A stretch of 64,000 nucleotides of DNA from DAOVRD01 sp964521715 (GTDB lineage Bacteria; Planctomycetota; Brocadiia; SM23-32). The notes beneath the pieces were generated by a model. That model made no database searches and was not told where the DNA came from. It saw nothing but the letters and a program-made list of their open reading frames with translations. The position numbers and the translations under genes were made by a program. This document shows, in pieces, positions 50,529-58,932 of the stretch (the stretch's first letter is position 1; every line of letters starts with the position of its first letter). The stretch lies in NCBI GenBank assembly GCA_964521715.1, contig CAZFSS010000002.1, positions 1-64,000 of the forward strand, read 5' to 3'.

Positions 50529-51398
50529 TCAGCCCGTCCGCTCCAGCTCCGCTTGGAGGCTCGTGAGCCTTTGCAGGGTGGCGCCGCGGGGCGCGGTGCG
50601 GCCCGTCTCCCAATTCGAGATCGTATTGGCCGAGACGCCCAGCCTCTCAGCCATCCGGCGCTGGCTCAGGCCGACCCGGAATCGCATCTGCCGGATCTCG
50701 TCCGAGGACGGAGGGGCGCCCCTGCGTGCGCCGCGAGGACGGGCGGCGCCTCCTCTGCCAAGGCGCTCGTCAACCTGGCTGCGGGACACGTGCCTCACTT
50801 CGTCGATCTTGCGGCGCATCTCGCGGCTCGGCGTCGTCTTGCCGGTCTCCCAGGAGGTGACGGACGCGGTGGAGACGCCGATCAGGTCGGCCAGCTCGCT
50901 CTGTGTCAGGGCGAGCCTGTCGCGGAGCTTCTTCAGCCGGTCCGGCCGGATGAGCTGCGGCACGGACTCCCGCCCGAGCGCTTTGTCCACCTGGGCCTGG
51001 TCCATGTCACGGAGGGTCACGATCTGGGCCAGGTTGGCCTTGCGGGGGCGGGACTTGCCGGTCTCCCAGGCCGTGACCGTCACGGGAGAGACCTCCAGAA
51101 GCCTGGCCAGCTCCTGCTGGGTCAGGTCGAACCGGTGCCGGATGCCCCGCAGCGTCCGCCTGGAGAAGCGGACCTTCTCGGCCTCCTCCCGGGGAGCCGG
51201 CGGGACGGCCATTCCACGCCGCCTGGCCGCAAGCAGCGTGCTCACCTGAGCCGCAAGCTCTTCGACAGCCTTCTGCACCCCGCGGATGTCGCGCCGGGCC
51301 TGGCGGAGCTGAGCTGGCAGGTCGCCCAGCATCTCGACAACGGCGCGTTTGCCGTGGTAACGGATCAGGTCCCGCAACGCATCCTCCACTTTTCCCAT
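50529..51398 (-). CDS. Regulator with three tandem Xre-type HTH domains
   Basis: A 289-residue DNA-binding protein. Residues 25-60 form a coiled coil. Three separate Cro/Xre-type helix-turn-helix units follow: LTQQELARLLEVSPVTVTAW (92-111), LTQSELADLIGVSTASVTSW (164-183) and LSQRRMAERLGVSANTISNW (244-263), each followed by ETGK or ETGR. They are 72 and 80 residues apart. GGAGG precedes the ATG. The Re-citrate synthase start is 18 bases downstream, so the pair forms an operon. It may regulate this operon or bind several half sites at once; the targets are not known. Confidence 0.88.
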   Translation of the reverse strand: MGKVEDALRDLIRYHGKRAVVEMLGDLPAQLRQARRDIRGVQKAVEELAAQVSTLLAARRRGMAVPPAPREEAEKVRFSRRTLRGIRHRFDLTQQELARLLEVSPVTVTAWETGKSRPRKANLAQIVTLRDMDQAQVDKALGRESVPQLIRPDRLKKLRDRLALTQSELADLIGVSTASVTSWETGKTTPSREMRRKIDEVRHVSRSQVDERLGRGGAARPRGARRGAPPSSDEIRQMRFRVGLSQRRMAERLGVSANTISNWETGRTAPRGATLQRLTSLQAELERTG

Positions 51399-51503
51399 CG
51401 CTCGTCCTCCACTTCAGGTCCACCGGCGCATTCAGAAACGGCCTGCCGGGCGGACGTGGGCCCCCTGCGCGACATCCGCCCCCGGGCCGTCGGGCTGTGG
51501 ATT

Positions 51504-51532
51504 ATCATAACGCGCGTCGTTCCCGCGCTCAA
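51504..51532 (-). promoter_or_regulatory. Promoter of the triple-HTH/Re-citrate synthase operon
   Basis: TTGAGC (51527-51532), 17 bases, TATGAT (51504-51509), reading leftward, about 105 bases before the start at 51398. Confidence 0.55.
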
Positions 51533-51570
51533 GTCGCCGCCTCGCGTGGCGTCCCTGGTGTCCGGGGCAC

Positions 51571-51599
51571 TTGACTCGAAGCTGCGGCGCCGATATGAG
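51571..51599 (+). promoter_or_regulatory. Promoter of the epimerase/Gfo-Idh pair
   Basis: TTGACT (51571-51576), 17 bases, TATGAG (51594-51599), about 60 bases upstream of the ATG. Confidence 0.55.
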
Positions 51600-51658
51600 T
51601 TGGGCGCCGCAGCACTTGGAGCAAGGCAGCATCTACCCCGAGCGAGGGAGGGCGCGCC

Positions 51659-52426
51659 ATGAAGGTGGCCATCCGCACGTCTTACGTCTCAACCGGCATC
51701 CGCCAGGCGCTGACCAGGGACCTGGACCGGGCCGGGGAGATCGGCTACGAGGCCGTCGAGCTGTGCGTCACAGGCGACGAGCGCGGCCGGGGCTGGGCGG
51801 ACGAGTTGACCGGCCAGGACGTAGACTTCATCCGCAAGAAATGCGAGCGCGCGGGCGTTCCCATCTGCTCCCTGTCCTCGGACTGGATATGGCACTACGC
51901 GACGGAGCAACGTCCTCTGTCGGACTGGGAAGAAGGGGTGGAGGGCCTGGGCAGAGACGCTGAGCTGGCCCGGATGCTCGGCGCGAGGGTGATCCTGCTG
52001 CACCTCGGCAGGAGCCACGGCACCTGGGAAGAGGGCAAGGGGATCCTGGCCCGGGCGGCCGACGCCGCCGCCGCGCAGGGCGTGCTCTTCGGCTTCGAGG
52101 CCAGCCTGTTCCGCCGCTCCGGCCTGGGCGAGTTCGACGACCTGCTCAGAATGCTGGACGAGCTCGACCATCCGGCCATGGGCGCCTACGACCACTGCCA
52201 CTACCCCCGCATGGGCAAGCCCGCGCACGTGCAGGTCGAGCAGATCGGCGGGCGCCTCTACGGCTACCACTCGTCGCTTCTGACGCCGGAGACGACGGAC
52301 TACGCGAAGCTGTTCCAGGCGTTCCGGGACGTCGGCTACGAGGGAGACTGGGTTTTCGAGATCGAGTGGGATGCGGCCGAGCAGCAGTACGAGCAGTTCA
52401 TGGCGCTCCGCGGGCAGCGCGGCTGA
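51659..52426 (+). CDS. Sugar phosphate isomerase/epimerase family protein
   Basis: A 255-residue TIM-barrel of the xylose isomerase-like/tagatose epimerase group. Candidate metal ligands are in FGFEASLF (Glu), AYDHCHYPR (Asp, His), GYHSSLLTPET (His) and FEIEWD (Glu). GAGGGAGG precedes the ATG. The next gene, another Gfo/Idh oxidoreductase, begins 41 bases later. The pair resembles the second and third genes of other sugar-remodelling operons such as the one at 31-33 kb. Confidence 0.85.
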   Translation: MKVAIRTSYVSTGIRQALTRDLDRAGEIGYEAVELCVTGDERGRGWADELTGQDVDFIRKKCERAGVPICSLSSDWIWHYATEQRPLSDWEEGVEGLGRDAELARMLGARVILLHLGRSHGTWEEGKGILARAADAAAAQGVLFGFEASLFRRSGLGEFDDLLRMLDELDHPAMGAYDHCHYPRMGKPAHVQVEQIGGRLYGYHSSLLTPETTDYAKLFQAFRDVGYEGDWVFEIEWDAAEQQYEQFMALRGQRG

Positions 52427-52466
52427 GCGGCGCCCGCGCGGGGCTGAAGCGCAGGGAGGTCCCCCC

Positions 52467-53564
52467 ATGGCAGCAGAGGTGAAGATCGGCTTGGTCGGGT
52501 GCGGCTCCGTGTCACAGAGGGGCCTGCTGCCCCACCTTGTGCAGGAGGACCTGAGGGAGCGGTGCAGGCTGACGGCGGTCTGCGACAATGCGCCGGGGCG
52601 CGCGCAGGCCTCGGCGGAGAAGTTCGGCGTCCCGCAGGCGTTCGAGGACTACGCCGAGATGCTGGCGCATGGGGACGTGGACCTGGTGGCGCTCGCCACC
52701 CCCATCGGACTGCACTTCGATCAAGCGATGGCGGCCGTGCGCGCCGGCAAGCACGTCCACCTGAACAAGGCCATGACGACGACGGTCCGGGAAGCCGACC
52801 GGCTGATCGAGGCGGCCGGTAAGGCGGGCGTCAAGATATGCGCTTCGCCGGGGCAGATGCTCCGGCCGATGCACCGGGTCATCAAGGAGATGGTGGAGGC
52901 CGGCGCAATCGGCCGCCCCTACTTCGCCATCAACGGCATGAGCTTCGCCGGGCACGAATACGAGGACTTCCGCCGGGAGGGCGACGTTCTGACGGACGTG
53001 GACCCCGCCTGGTACTACAAGCCCGGGGGCGGGCCGCTCCTGGACATGGGCGTCTACTGCCTGCACACGCTCACGGGCATCCTGGGGCCGGCGAAGGCCG
53101 TCTTCGCCGCCTCGGGCATCGGGCTTCCCGAGCGCACCTACAAGGGCCGTACCATCCGGGTCGAGATGGACGACATGAGCATCCTGACGCTGGACTTCGG
53201 CGCGATGGGATTCGGCGTGGTGTACGCCGGCTTCACGTGGCATTCGCAGGCGGGTCAGCTCCGCCTGCACGGCAGCGAGGGGGCCATCGCCATCGCCGGC
53301 GGCGAAGTGATCCTGGACGGACGGAACGCCGACCGCTTCCCCGCGCGCCCCGCCGAGCGCCTTCCGGACCTCGTCCAAGGACCCCACAGAGACATCCCGG
53401 AGGCGCACGTCTACGCGGACATCCTGCACCTGGTGGACTGCATCCGCGAAGGCCGCAAGCCCGAGGTGACGGCCGAGCACGCCCGGCACGTCATAGACAT
53501 CATGGAGCAGAGCTACGCCTCAGTCCGAACCGGGCGCCGCCAGGAGATAACGACGACCTTCTGA
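52467..53564 (+). CDS. Gfo/Idh/MocA family oxidoreductase
   Basis: A 365-residue Gfo/Idh/MocA oxidoreductase. GLVGCGSVSQRGLLPHL is the Rossmann motif. At the usual EKP site it reads NKAMT, so the catalytic lysine is kept but the motif Glu-Lys-Pro is altered to Asn-Lys-Ala. GGGPLLDMGVYCLHTLTGI has the downstream His. The start at 52467 has GGGAGG eight bases upstream. It may act with the neighbouring epimerase on an inositol or keto-sugar. Confidence 0.88.
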   Translation: MAAEVKIGLVGCGSVSQRGLLPHLVQEDLRERCRLTAVCDNAPGRAQASAEKFGVPQAFEDYAEMLAHGDVDLVALATPIGLHFDQAMAAVRAGKHVHLNKAMTTTVREADRLIEAAGKAGVKICASPGQMLRPMHRVIKEMVEAGAIGRPYFAINGMSFAGHEYEDFRREGDVLTDVDPAWYYKPGGGPLLDMGVYCLHTLTGILGPAKAVFAASGIGLPERTYKGRTIRVEMDDMSILTLDFGAMGFGVVYAGFTWHSQAGQLRLHGSEGAIAIAGGEVILDGRNADRFPARPAERLPDLVQGPHRDIPEAHVYADILHLVDCIREGRKPEVTAEHARHVIDIMEQSYASVRTGRRQEITTTF

Positions 53565-53575
53565 ACCGCTCGGGG

Positions 53576-53641
53576 CTACTGCCCGCCGAGCATGCCCCCC
53601 TTCAGGTCGGAGAGCTTGACGGCGCTGCCGTCCAGCGCGCT
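53576..53641 (-). pseudogene. Remnant of a TlpA/redoxin domain
   Basis: These codons continue the DUF2092 frame beyond its stop (53642-53644) and read SALDGSAVKLSDLKGG and a short tail. The pattern matches the first strand of redoxin domains (LDGkxVxLSDLKGK). The CxxC motif and rest of the domain are absent. Confidence 0.5.
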
Positions 53642-54514
53642 CTACTCGGAGTCGGGCGCCGGCTTGCCTTCCAGCTCGACCTGCTCCTGTTGCTCCGGCA
53701 CCGTTTCGGGCGGCGCGAATTGGTCCACCTTCTGGGCGCCCGCTGGAGGCTGGAAGACGAATGCGTCCTCCGGCAGATCCGCGTTGAGGATGATCTTGCC
53801 GGCCGTGCAACGCAGCGCCACGCTGTCGAGCGTTCCGGCGTCCTGCCCCATGGCCGCCATCTGAGCCTTGGCAAACTCCGTCAGGTCGGCACTCACTTGC
53901 ACCACCAGCCCGTCCTGCTTCCTGTGCCACACCTTCAGCGGTATGTCGCCCTGCACGGGGGAGCCCTCGGGTATCTTCGCGTGGCCCTCGACGAGCCAGC
54001 AGTCGTAGTCGCCCGCGGTCTCGCCGCCCTTCACCTTCGCCTCGAGGACGAGCTTGACGTATTCCGCCACGGGGTCCTCGCTGGCAAAGAACTCGTCCGG
54101 CCTCATCGCGCCGCCGGGCAGAACGCCCGTCATCGCAGCTTCCTCTTTCCAGAAGTCCGGTCCGAACTCCCGCACCGTGTACTGCTCGAGCGCAGGCACA
54201 TAGACGGTCACCAGCTTGCCGTCACAGACGATCTGCCACATTGAGGACACGATCTTGAATCTCGATCCTGCGGCGTAGGTGACGTCCACGGGGATCTCCT
54301 GCTTGAGAGGTGTCCCCCCCATTTGCATCTCCGTGGCCCACTGTCCCGAGTGCTGGTAGCTCTTCAGGCCCTTATAGCTGCCGACCATCAGCTTCACGAT
54401 CTCACCCACGGACGGCGTCTGCTCCGCCTGATCCTGGGCGGACACGGACAAAGCCGCCAAAAGCAGCAACGCAACACAAAGGCCAATCGCTCGATCCCTG
54501 ACGAAACGCTGCAT
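53642..54514 (-). CDS. Secreted DUF2092/LolA-like protein, truncated before a redoxin domain
   Basis: A 290-residue exported protein. After a signal peptide, residues 35-270 have the LolA-like/DUF2092 outer-membrane lipoprotein-sorting fold (GSRFKIVSSMWQIVCDGKL). The C terminus ends GKPAPDSE, which is how a TlpA/redoxin domain usually begins. The same frame continues after the stop with about 20 codons that read LDGSAVKLSDLKGG before a second stop at 53576. So this appears to be a DUF2092-redoxin fusion that lost its thioredoxin part. GGAGGGAG precedes the ATG. Confidence 0.75.
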   Translation of the reverse strand: MQRFVRDRAIGLCVALLLLAALSVSAQDQAEQTPSVGEIVKLMVGSYKGLKSYQHSGQWATEMQMGGTPLKQEIPVDVTYAAGSRFKIVSSMWQIVCDGKLVTVYVPALEQYTVREFGPDFWKEEAAMTGVLPGGAMRPDEFFASEDPVAEYVKLVLEAKVKGGETAGDYDCWLVEGHAKIPEGSPVQGDIPLKVWHRKQDGLVVQVSADLTEFAKAQMAAMGQDAGTLDSVALRCTAGKIILNADLPEDAFVFQPPAGAQKVDQFAPPETVPEQQEQVELEGKPAPDSE

Positions 54515-54578
54515 TCGGAACTCCCTCCTGCCCTGAGCCGCCGACGGCGCGAAGAACGCCCTCGCGCCCCCACGCGCG

Positions 54579-54607
54579 ATTATATGCGCGCGCGGAAACG
54601 GAGTCAA
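54579..54607 (-). promoter_or_regulatory. Promoter of the DUF2092 gene
   Basis: TTGACT (54602-54607), 17 bases and a perfect TATAAT (54579-54584), reading leftward. This is the best -10 box of the divergent pair. Confidence 0.65.
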
Positions 54608-54678
54608 CCAGGCGAAGGGCGCTGCGGGCCGCCATGCCGAGGTCGCGGGCGGCGTCGTGCCGGCCCCGCTCGGACCCC

Positions 54679-54707
54679 TTGACTGGAACCCGCGTGCTCG
54701 CTAACCT
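54679..54707 (+). promoter_or_regulatory. Promoter of the membrane protein/GGDEF pair
   Basis: TTGACT (54679-54684), 17 bases, TAACCT (54702-54707), about 50 bases before the GTG at 54758. Confidence 0.5.
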
Positions 54708-54757
54708 GTGAGCGTCTCGTGCGGTCGTGCGCTTTCACAGCCGCTGGGGAGTTGACC

Positions 54758-55051
54758 GTGCAGGAGCCTGAGACCATCCGGCTCGCATTGGGCATAGGCG
54801 CACTGGTATTCGTGCTGCTGCACCGGCCGGCCCTCAGGAAGCTGCCGGGCTGGGGGACGCTCGTGGCGGCTTTCAGCGTCGTGCTGCTGGGGTGGACGGC
54901 TGCGGCCCTGAAGGGCGTGCTCTGGCAGGACGCCCTGAACGTGATCAAGCACTCCTGCTACGCGGCCAGCTCGTTGCTCCTGGCGATGTGGTGCTGGCGG
55001 CTCTTCGCGACCCGGTGGGAGGAGGGCCATGGGCTTTATCGGGGCGGCTGA
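54758..55051 (+). CDS. Small membrane protein
   Basis: A 97-residue protein with three likely membrane helices (about residues 9-22, 32-52 and 63-83). It begins at GTG 54758 after GGGGAG. Its last seven codons overlap the start of the PAS-GGDEF gene, so the two are translationally coupled. No family recognised. It may be a partner of the membrane-anchored cyclase. Confidence 0.65.
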   Translation: MQEPETIRLALGIGALVFVLLHRPALRKLPGWGTLVAAFSVVLLGWTAAALKGVLWQDALNVIKHSCYAASSLLLAMWCWRLFATRWEEGHGLYRGG

Positions 55052-58000
55052 GCTCGTCGCGTTGCTGGCGGCCTTGACGGCCTTCGTGCTCGTGCTGGCC
55101 GGCCCGAAAGGCACGTGGATCCGCGACGTCCGGCTGCCGTTGCTGCTGCTCGTAGCCCTGACCGTCTTTCGCAGCCTGAGCAACGCCCTGCAATGGAGCG
55201 GCGCCGCGCTGGCCCCCAGTCCCTTGGAGGACTACCTGGAGCTCGCCGAGCCGCCGCTCTGGTACTTCCTGTTCTACGCCTTCGTCCAGAGCGCCACCCA
55301 TCGGCGGCTGCGCCGCAGCGAAGAGCAGCAGCGCATCTTGCTGGGCAGCCTGCCCCAGCGCATCTTCTTCAAAGACCCCGACTCCGTCTTCCTGCTCGTG
55401 AACGAAGCGTTCGCCCGGGAGCTCGGGATGCGGCGCGAAGACGTCGTCGGCAAGACGGACTTCGACCTCTACCCGGACGAACTGGCGCGCAAGTACCGGG
55501 CGGACGACAGGCGCGTCATGGACAGCCGGCAGCCCGAAACACTGATAGAGAGGAACGTCGCCGGCGGCCTCGAGCGGACGGTGGAGGTAGTCAAAGCGCC
55601 CGTCATAGACGACGAGGGGCAGACGGTCGGCCTGTTCGGCATCTTCACGGACATCACCGAACGGGTCGAGGCCGAGCGGGCGCTTCGCGAATCGGAGCAG
55701 AAATTCAGGTCCCTGGCCGAGCAGTCGCCCAACATGATCTTCATCAACAAGGGGGGCCGGGTCGTATACGCGAACAAGAAGTGCGAAGAGCTGATGGGCT
55801 ACAGCCAGGGGGAATTTCTCGACCCCGATTTCGACTTCTTCGCTCTGGTCGCGCCCCAGTCCATGGACACCGTGAGAGAGCACTACGCCAGGCATATGCG
55901 CGGCCGAGACGTGCTCCCCTACGAGTACGTGTTGAGAACGCGCGACGGGAGAGAGATGCCGGCCATAATCACCACCAGGCTCATCACGTACGAGGGCGAG
56001 CCGGCCATCCTGGGCGGGGTCACCGACATCACGGAGCGCATACAGGCCGAGCAGGCGCTGCGCACCAGCGAGGAACGGTTCCGCAGCGTCCTGTCCTCGC
56101 TTCACCGGTCGCTGATCACGGTCCTGGACCGGGAGGGCAGGCATACGGAAGTCTGGGGCGATCCCGAGCTGCGGGAACGCTACGGCATCGAGCCCAGGGA
56201 CATGGTCGGCCGCTCATTGAGCGACCTGCTCCCCCCGGGGTTGGCGGAGGAGAGGATGGCCGACACCCAGCGCGTCTTCGAGACGGGAGAGCCCCAGCGC
56301 GCTGAGTACCCCGTCCGGTTCCCTGCCGGGGAGTTCTGGCACTCGGTCTCCCTTTCGCCCATGCGCGACGCTTCCGGAGAGATCTATGCGGTCGTCGCGT
56401 TTATCCGTGACGTCACCGAGCAGAAGCAGGCCGAGGAAGCCCTCCGCGAGACCGAGGACCGGCAAAGGCTCATACTGGAGAACGCCACCGACCTGATCGC
56501 GCTGCACAGCCTGAACGACTTCCTGTTCGTCTACGTCAACCCGGCGACGGTCAGGACGCTCGGCTATTCGGAGGAAGAGCTGATCGGCAGGGACCCGGCC
56601 GACTTCGTCCACCCCGACGACATGAACCGCGCCCTGGCGGCCTTTGAGAAGGGATTATCGCTGGGGGAGGGCTCGGCAGAGGTGAGGTACAGAAGGAAGG
56701 ATGGGACCTACATCTGGCTCGAACAGACGGGGCGAGTCCTCCCCTCCGAGACCGGCAGGCAGATGGCGCTCACCATATCCCGCAACGTGACGGAGCGCAA
56801 GGAGGCAGAGGCGGCCCGACGCGAAGCGGAGGAGCGCTACAGGCAGATATCGGAGAGCGCGACCGACCTGATCGCCCTCCACACGCTGGACGACCTGTCG
56901 TACCTGTATGCCAACCCCGCCACGCTGAGGACGCTGGGCTATGCCGAGGAGGAGCTGATCGGCACAAGCGGGATTGACCTGATCCACCCCGAGGACAAGA
57001 AACGCATGCTCGAGGCCTACCGCAAAGGCCTTCAGGCGGGCACGGCCTCGGCCGAGTTCCGCTACAGGAAGGCGGACGGCAGCTACCTGTGGCTGGACGC
57101 CACGGGCAAGATCGTGCCGGGCGAGGGCGGGCAGCCGGTGGCACTGATATTCAGCCGGGACATAACCGGCCGCAAGGAAACCGAGGACGCCCTCCAGGAG
57201 AGCGAGGAGCGGTTCCGGTCGCTGTTTGAAGCCACGACGGAGTTCATCCAGATCCTGGACGCCGAAGGCAGGATCGTGGCGGCCAATCCTGCGGCGAGGG
57301 ACAGGCTCGGCTATGCGGACAAGGATTTGATCGGCCAGCGGCTCACGGACTTCTTCACGCCCCAGTCACGGGTCGTGTTCGAGCAACACTTCCCGACGCT
57401 GCTGGACAGGGGCTCCTACCGCCAGGAGGCGGAGATAGCCTGCCACGACGGCAGCGTGATCACGGTGGACTGCTCCGCGGCCGCCATCCGCGACGACGAC
57501 GGCAACGTCACGTCCATCGTGGCGCTGCTGCGGGACATCACCGATCGCGTGCGAGTGCGGGAGGAGCTGCGCCTGCTGTCCGTCGCCGACGCGCTGACCG
57601 GCCTGAACAACCGGCGAGGCTTCTTCCACCTGGCCGAGCAGCAGTTGAAGTTCGCCAACAGGTCCAAGAGCGCCCTGCTGCTGCTGTTTGCGGACCTGGA
57701 CGGCCTGAAGAGCATCAACGACGCGCGCGGGCACAAGGAGGGCGACCTGGCTCTGATCGAGACCGCCAACGTCCTGCGGGAAACCTTCCGCGAGTCGGAC
57801 ATCCTGGGCCGCGTCGGGGGCGATGAGTTCGCCGTGCTTGCGGTGGCCGCGCCGGACGCCACCGCCCAGCGCATCAGGGAACGCATCCACGAGCGCATCG
57901 AGGCCCGCAACCGCCAGCCAGAACGCAAGTACCAGTTGTCCGTCAGCGTTGGCATCGCCGGCTACGATCCCGACAGCCCGTGTTCGCTGGAGGAGCTGAT

Positions 58001-58073
58001 GGCGCGAGCGGACGCGCTGATGTACGGCGAGAAACGAAGAAAGCGAGGGCAGCAAAACCCGGCCGGAGAGTGA
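55029..58073 (+). CDS. Membrane-bound diguanylate cyclase with six PAS domains
   Basis: A 1014-residue signalling protein. Residues 1-90 hold two or three hydrophobic helices. Six PAS domains follow at about 100-215, 220-340, 345-465, 470-590, 595-710 and 715-835, several ending in DITER/DVTEQ-type linkers. The C-terminal GGDEF domain starts near 845; GGDEF (930-934) is intact and the RxxD inhibitory site (RESD, 921-924) lies five residues before it. It should make c-di-GMP with product feedback, in response to a redox or small-ligand signal. There is no EAL domain. Confidence 0.93.
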   Translation: MGFIGAAELVALLAALTAFVLVLAGPKGTWIRDVRLPLLLLVALTVFRSLSNALQWSGAALAPSPLEDYLELAEPPLWYFLFYAFVQSATHRRLRRSEEQQRILLGSLPQRIFFKDPDSVFLLVNEAFARELGMRREDVVGKTDFDLYPDELARKYRADDRRVMDSRQPETLIERNVAGGLERTVEVVKAPVIDDEGQTVGLFGIFTDITERVEAERALRESEQKFRSLAEQSPNMIFINKGGRVVYANKKCEELMGYSQGEFLDPDFDFFALVAPQSMDTVREHYARHMRGRDVLPYEYVLRTRDGREMPAIITTRLITYEGEPAILGGVTDITERIQAEQALRTSEERFRSVLSSLHRSLITVLDREGRHTEVWGDPELRERYGIEPRDMVGRSLSDLLPPGLAEERMADTQRVFETGEPQRAEYPVRFPAGEFWHSVSLSPMRDASGEIYAVVAFIRDVTEQKQAEEALRETEDRQRLILENATDLIALHSLNDFLFVYVNPATVRTLGYSEEELIGRDPADFVHPDDMNRALAAFEKGLSLGEGSAEVRYRRKDGTYIWLEQTGRVLPSETGRQMALTISRNVTERKEAEAARREAEERYRQISESATDLIALHTLDDLSYLYANPATLRTLGYAEEELIGTSGIDLIHPEDKKRMLEAYRKGLQAGTASAEFRYRKADGSYLWLDATGKIVPGEGGQPVALIFSRDITGRKETEDALQESEERFRSLFEATTEFIQILDAEGRIVAANPAARDRLGYADKDLIGQRLTDFFTPQSRVVFEQHFPTLLDRGSYRQEAEIACHDGSVITVDCSAAAIRDDDGNVTSIVALLRDITDRVRVREELRLLSVADALTGLNNRRGFFHLAEQQLKFANRSKSALLLLFADLDGLKSINDARGHKEGDLALIETANVLRETFRESDILGRVGGDEFAVLAVAAPDATAQRIRERIHERIEARNRQPERKYQLSVSVGIAGYDPDSPCSLEELMARADALMYGEKRRKRGQQNPAGE

Positions 58074-58158
58074 CGGGGCAGGCCGGTCCGCAGCCTTCGG
58101 GGGGGCGGACGGGCGATAGCTGGGACGGGGCCCCCGCTGTCATGCGCCGGCCTGAGCC

Positions 58159-58188
58159 TTTACTTCCGCGAGCGCCGGACGGTACAAT
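58159..58188 (+). promoter_or_regulatory. Possible promoter of a membrane protein gene
   Basis: TTTACT (58159-58164), 18 bases, TACAAT (58183-58188), about 40 bases upstream of the ATG at 58231. Confidence 0.45.
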
Positions 58189-58230
58189 AAATGCTCCAAT
58201 TGCACGGTCGGCTCTCAGAGTGAGGCAGCG

Positions 58231-58896
58231 ATGGCCGGACCCAGCATCGAGGTGATGCGCTCAAGGGCCTGTCAGCGGGCGTTCCTCGCGATGATGTGGG
58301 GGTTCCTGTTCCTGCTCCCCCTTCCGGCCGCGAAGGTGGGGGCGAGCGTTTCCCTGTCCTTCCTGCCGGACGCCGCCGGCTGGCTCATCCTGGTCATTGC
58401 GCTCGGAATGCTGCGCGACCTGCACCCGGGCGTTCGCGCGCTGCGCCGGCTTGCCGTGGTGGGGCTGGTTGTCTGCGCGCCCCGAGTCCTCATGTTCCAC
58501 GAAACGGAAAAGCCCTGGGAGTACGTCTATCGCCTTCTCCAGACGGGCGGGGCGACGGTGGCTCTCGTGTTCGCCTGGCGGCTCTGCGAACTTGTAGCCG
58601 ACATGGCGGCGCGGGCTGAGAGCCCGTCTCTGAGGCAGAGCGCGAAGCTGCGCTTCTGGCTCTACGCCGTGGGCGTGCTGTTGCCTTTCATCGGCGCCTT
58701 CCTGCCGGACGTCAGCCGAGCGCTCTTCGACGAGCAGCGCGCCTTCTTCGACCTGGGCGTGCTTGCGGCCATGTTTGTTTACATCGCGATCACGATATCG
58801 CTGATGATGGGGCTGATGGCCGGCACGGCCCGAATGTGCGCCCGCCTGGAGCGCGAACACCAGGAGGCCGTCGAGAAGGGCGAAGCAGACACCTAG
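58231..58896 (+). CDS. Hypothetical membrane protein
   Basis: A 221-residue protein with about five membrane helices (near residues 17-30, 48-60, 77-90, 108-120 and 180-200) and a charged C-terminal tail (RLEREHQEAVEKGEADT). No family recognised. It lies downstream of the PAS-GGDEF gene but has its own probable promoter, and a GH4 gene converges on it. Confidence 0.65.
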   Translation: MAGPSIEVMRSRACQRAFLAMMWGFLFLLPLPAAKVGASVSLSFLPDAAGWLILVIALGMLRDLHPGVRALRRLAVVGLVVCAPRVLMFHETEKPWEYVYRLLQTGGATVALVFAWRLCELVADMAARAESPSLRQSAKLRFWLYAVGVLLPFIGAFLPDVSRALFDEQRAFFDLGVLAAMFVYIAITISLMMGLMAGTARMCARLEREHQEAVEKGEADT

Positions 58897-58932
58897 CCTC
58901 TTGGCCCGCGCTCTCCAGGGCGCCCGGCCGCC

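Noticed and set aside
49356..51662. A 768-codon open frame on the + strand
   Set aside because: It is antisense to the Re-citrate synthase and triple-HTH genes and has no protein-like features.
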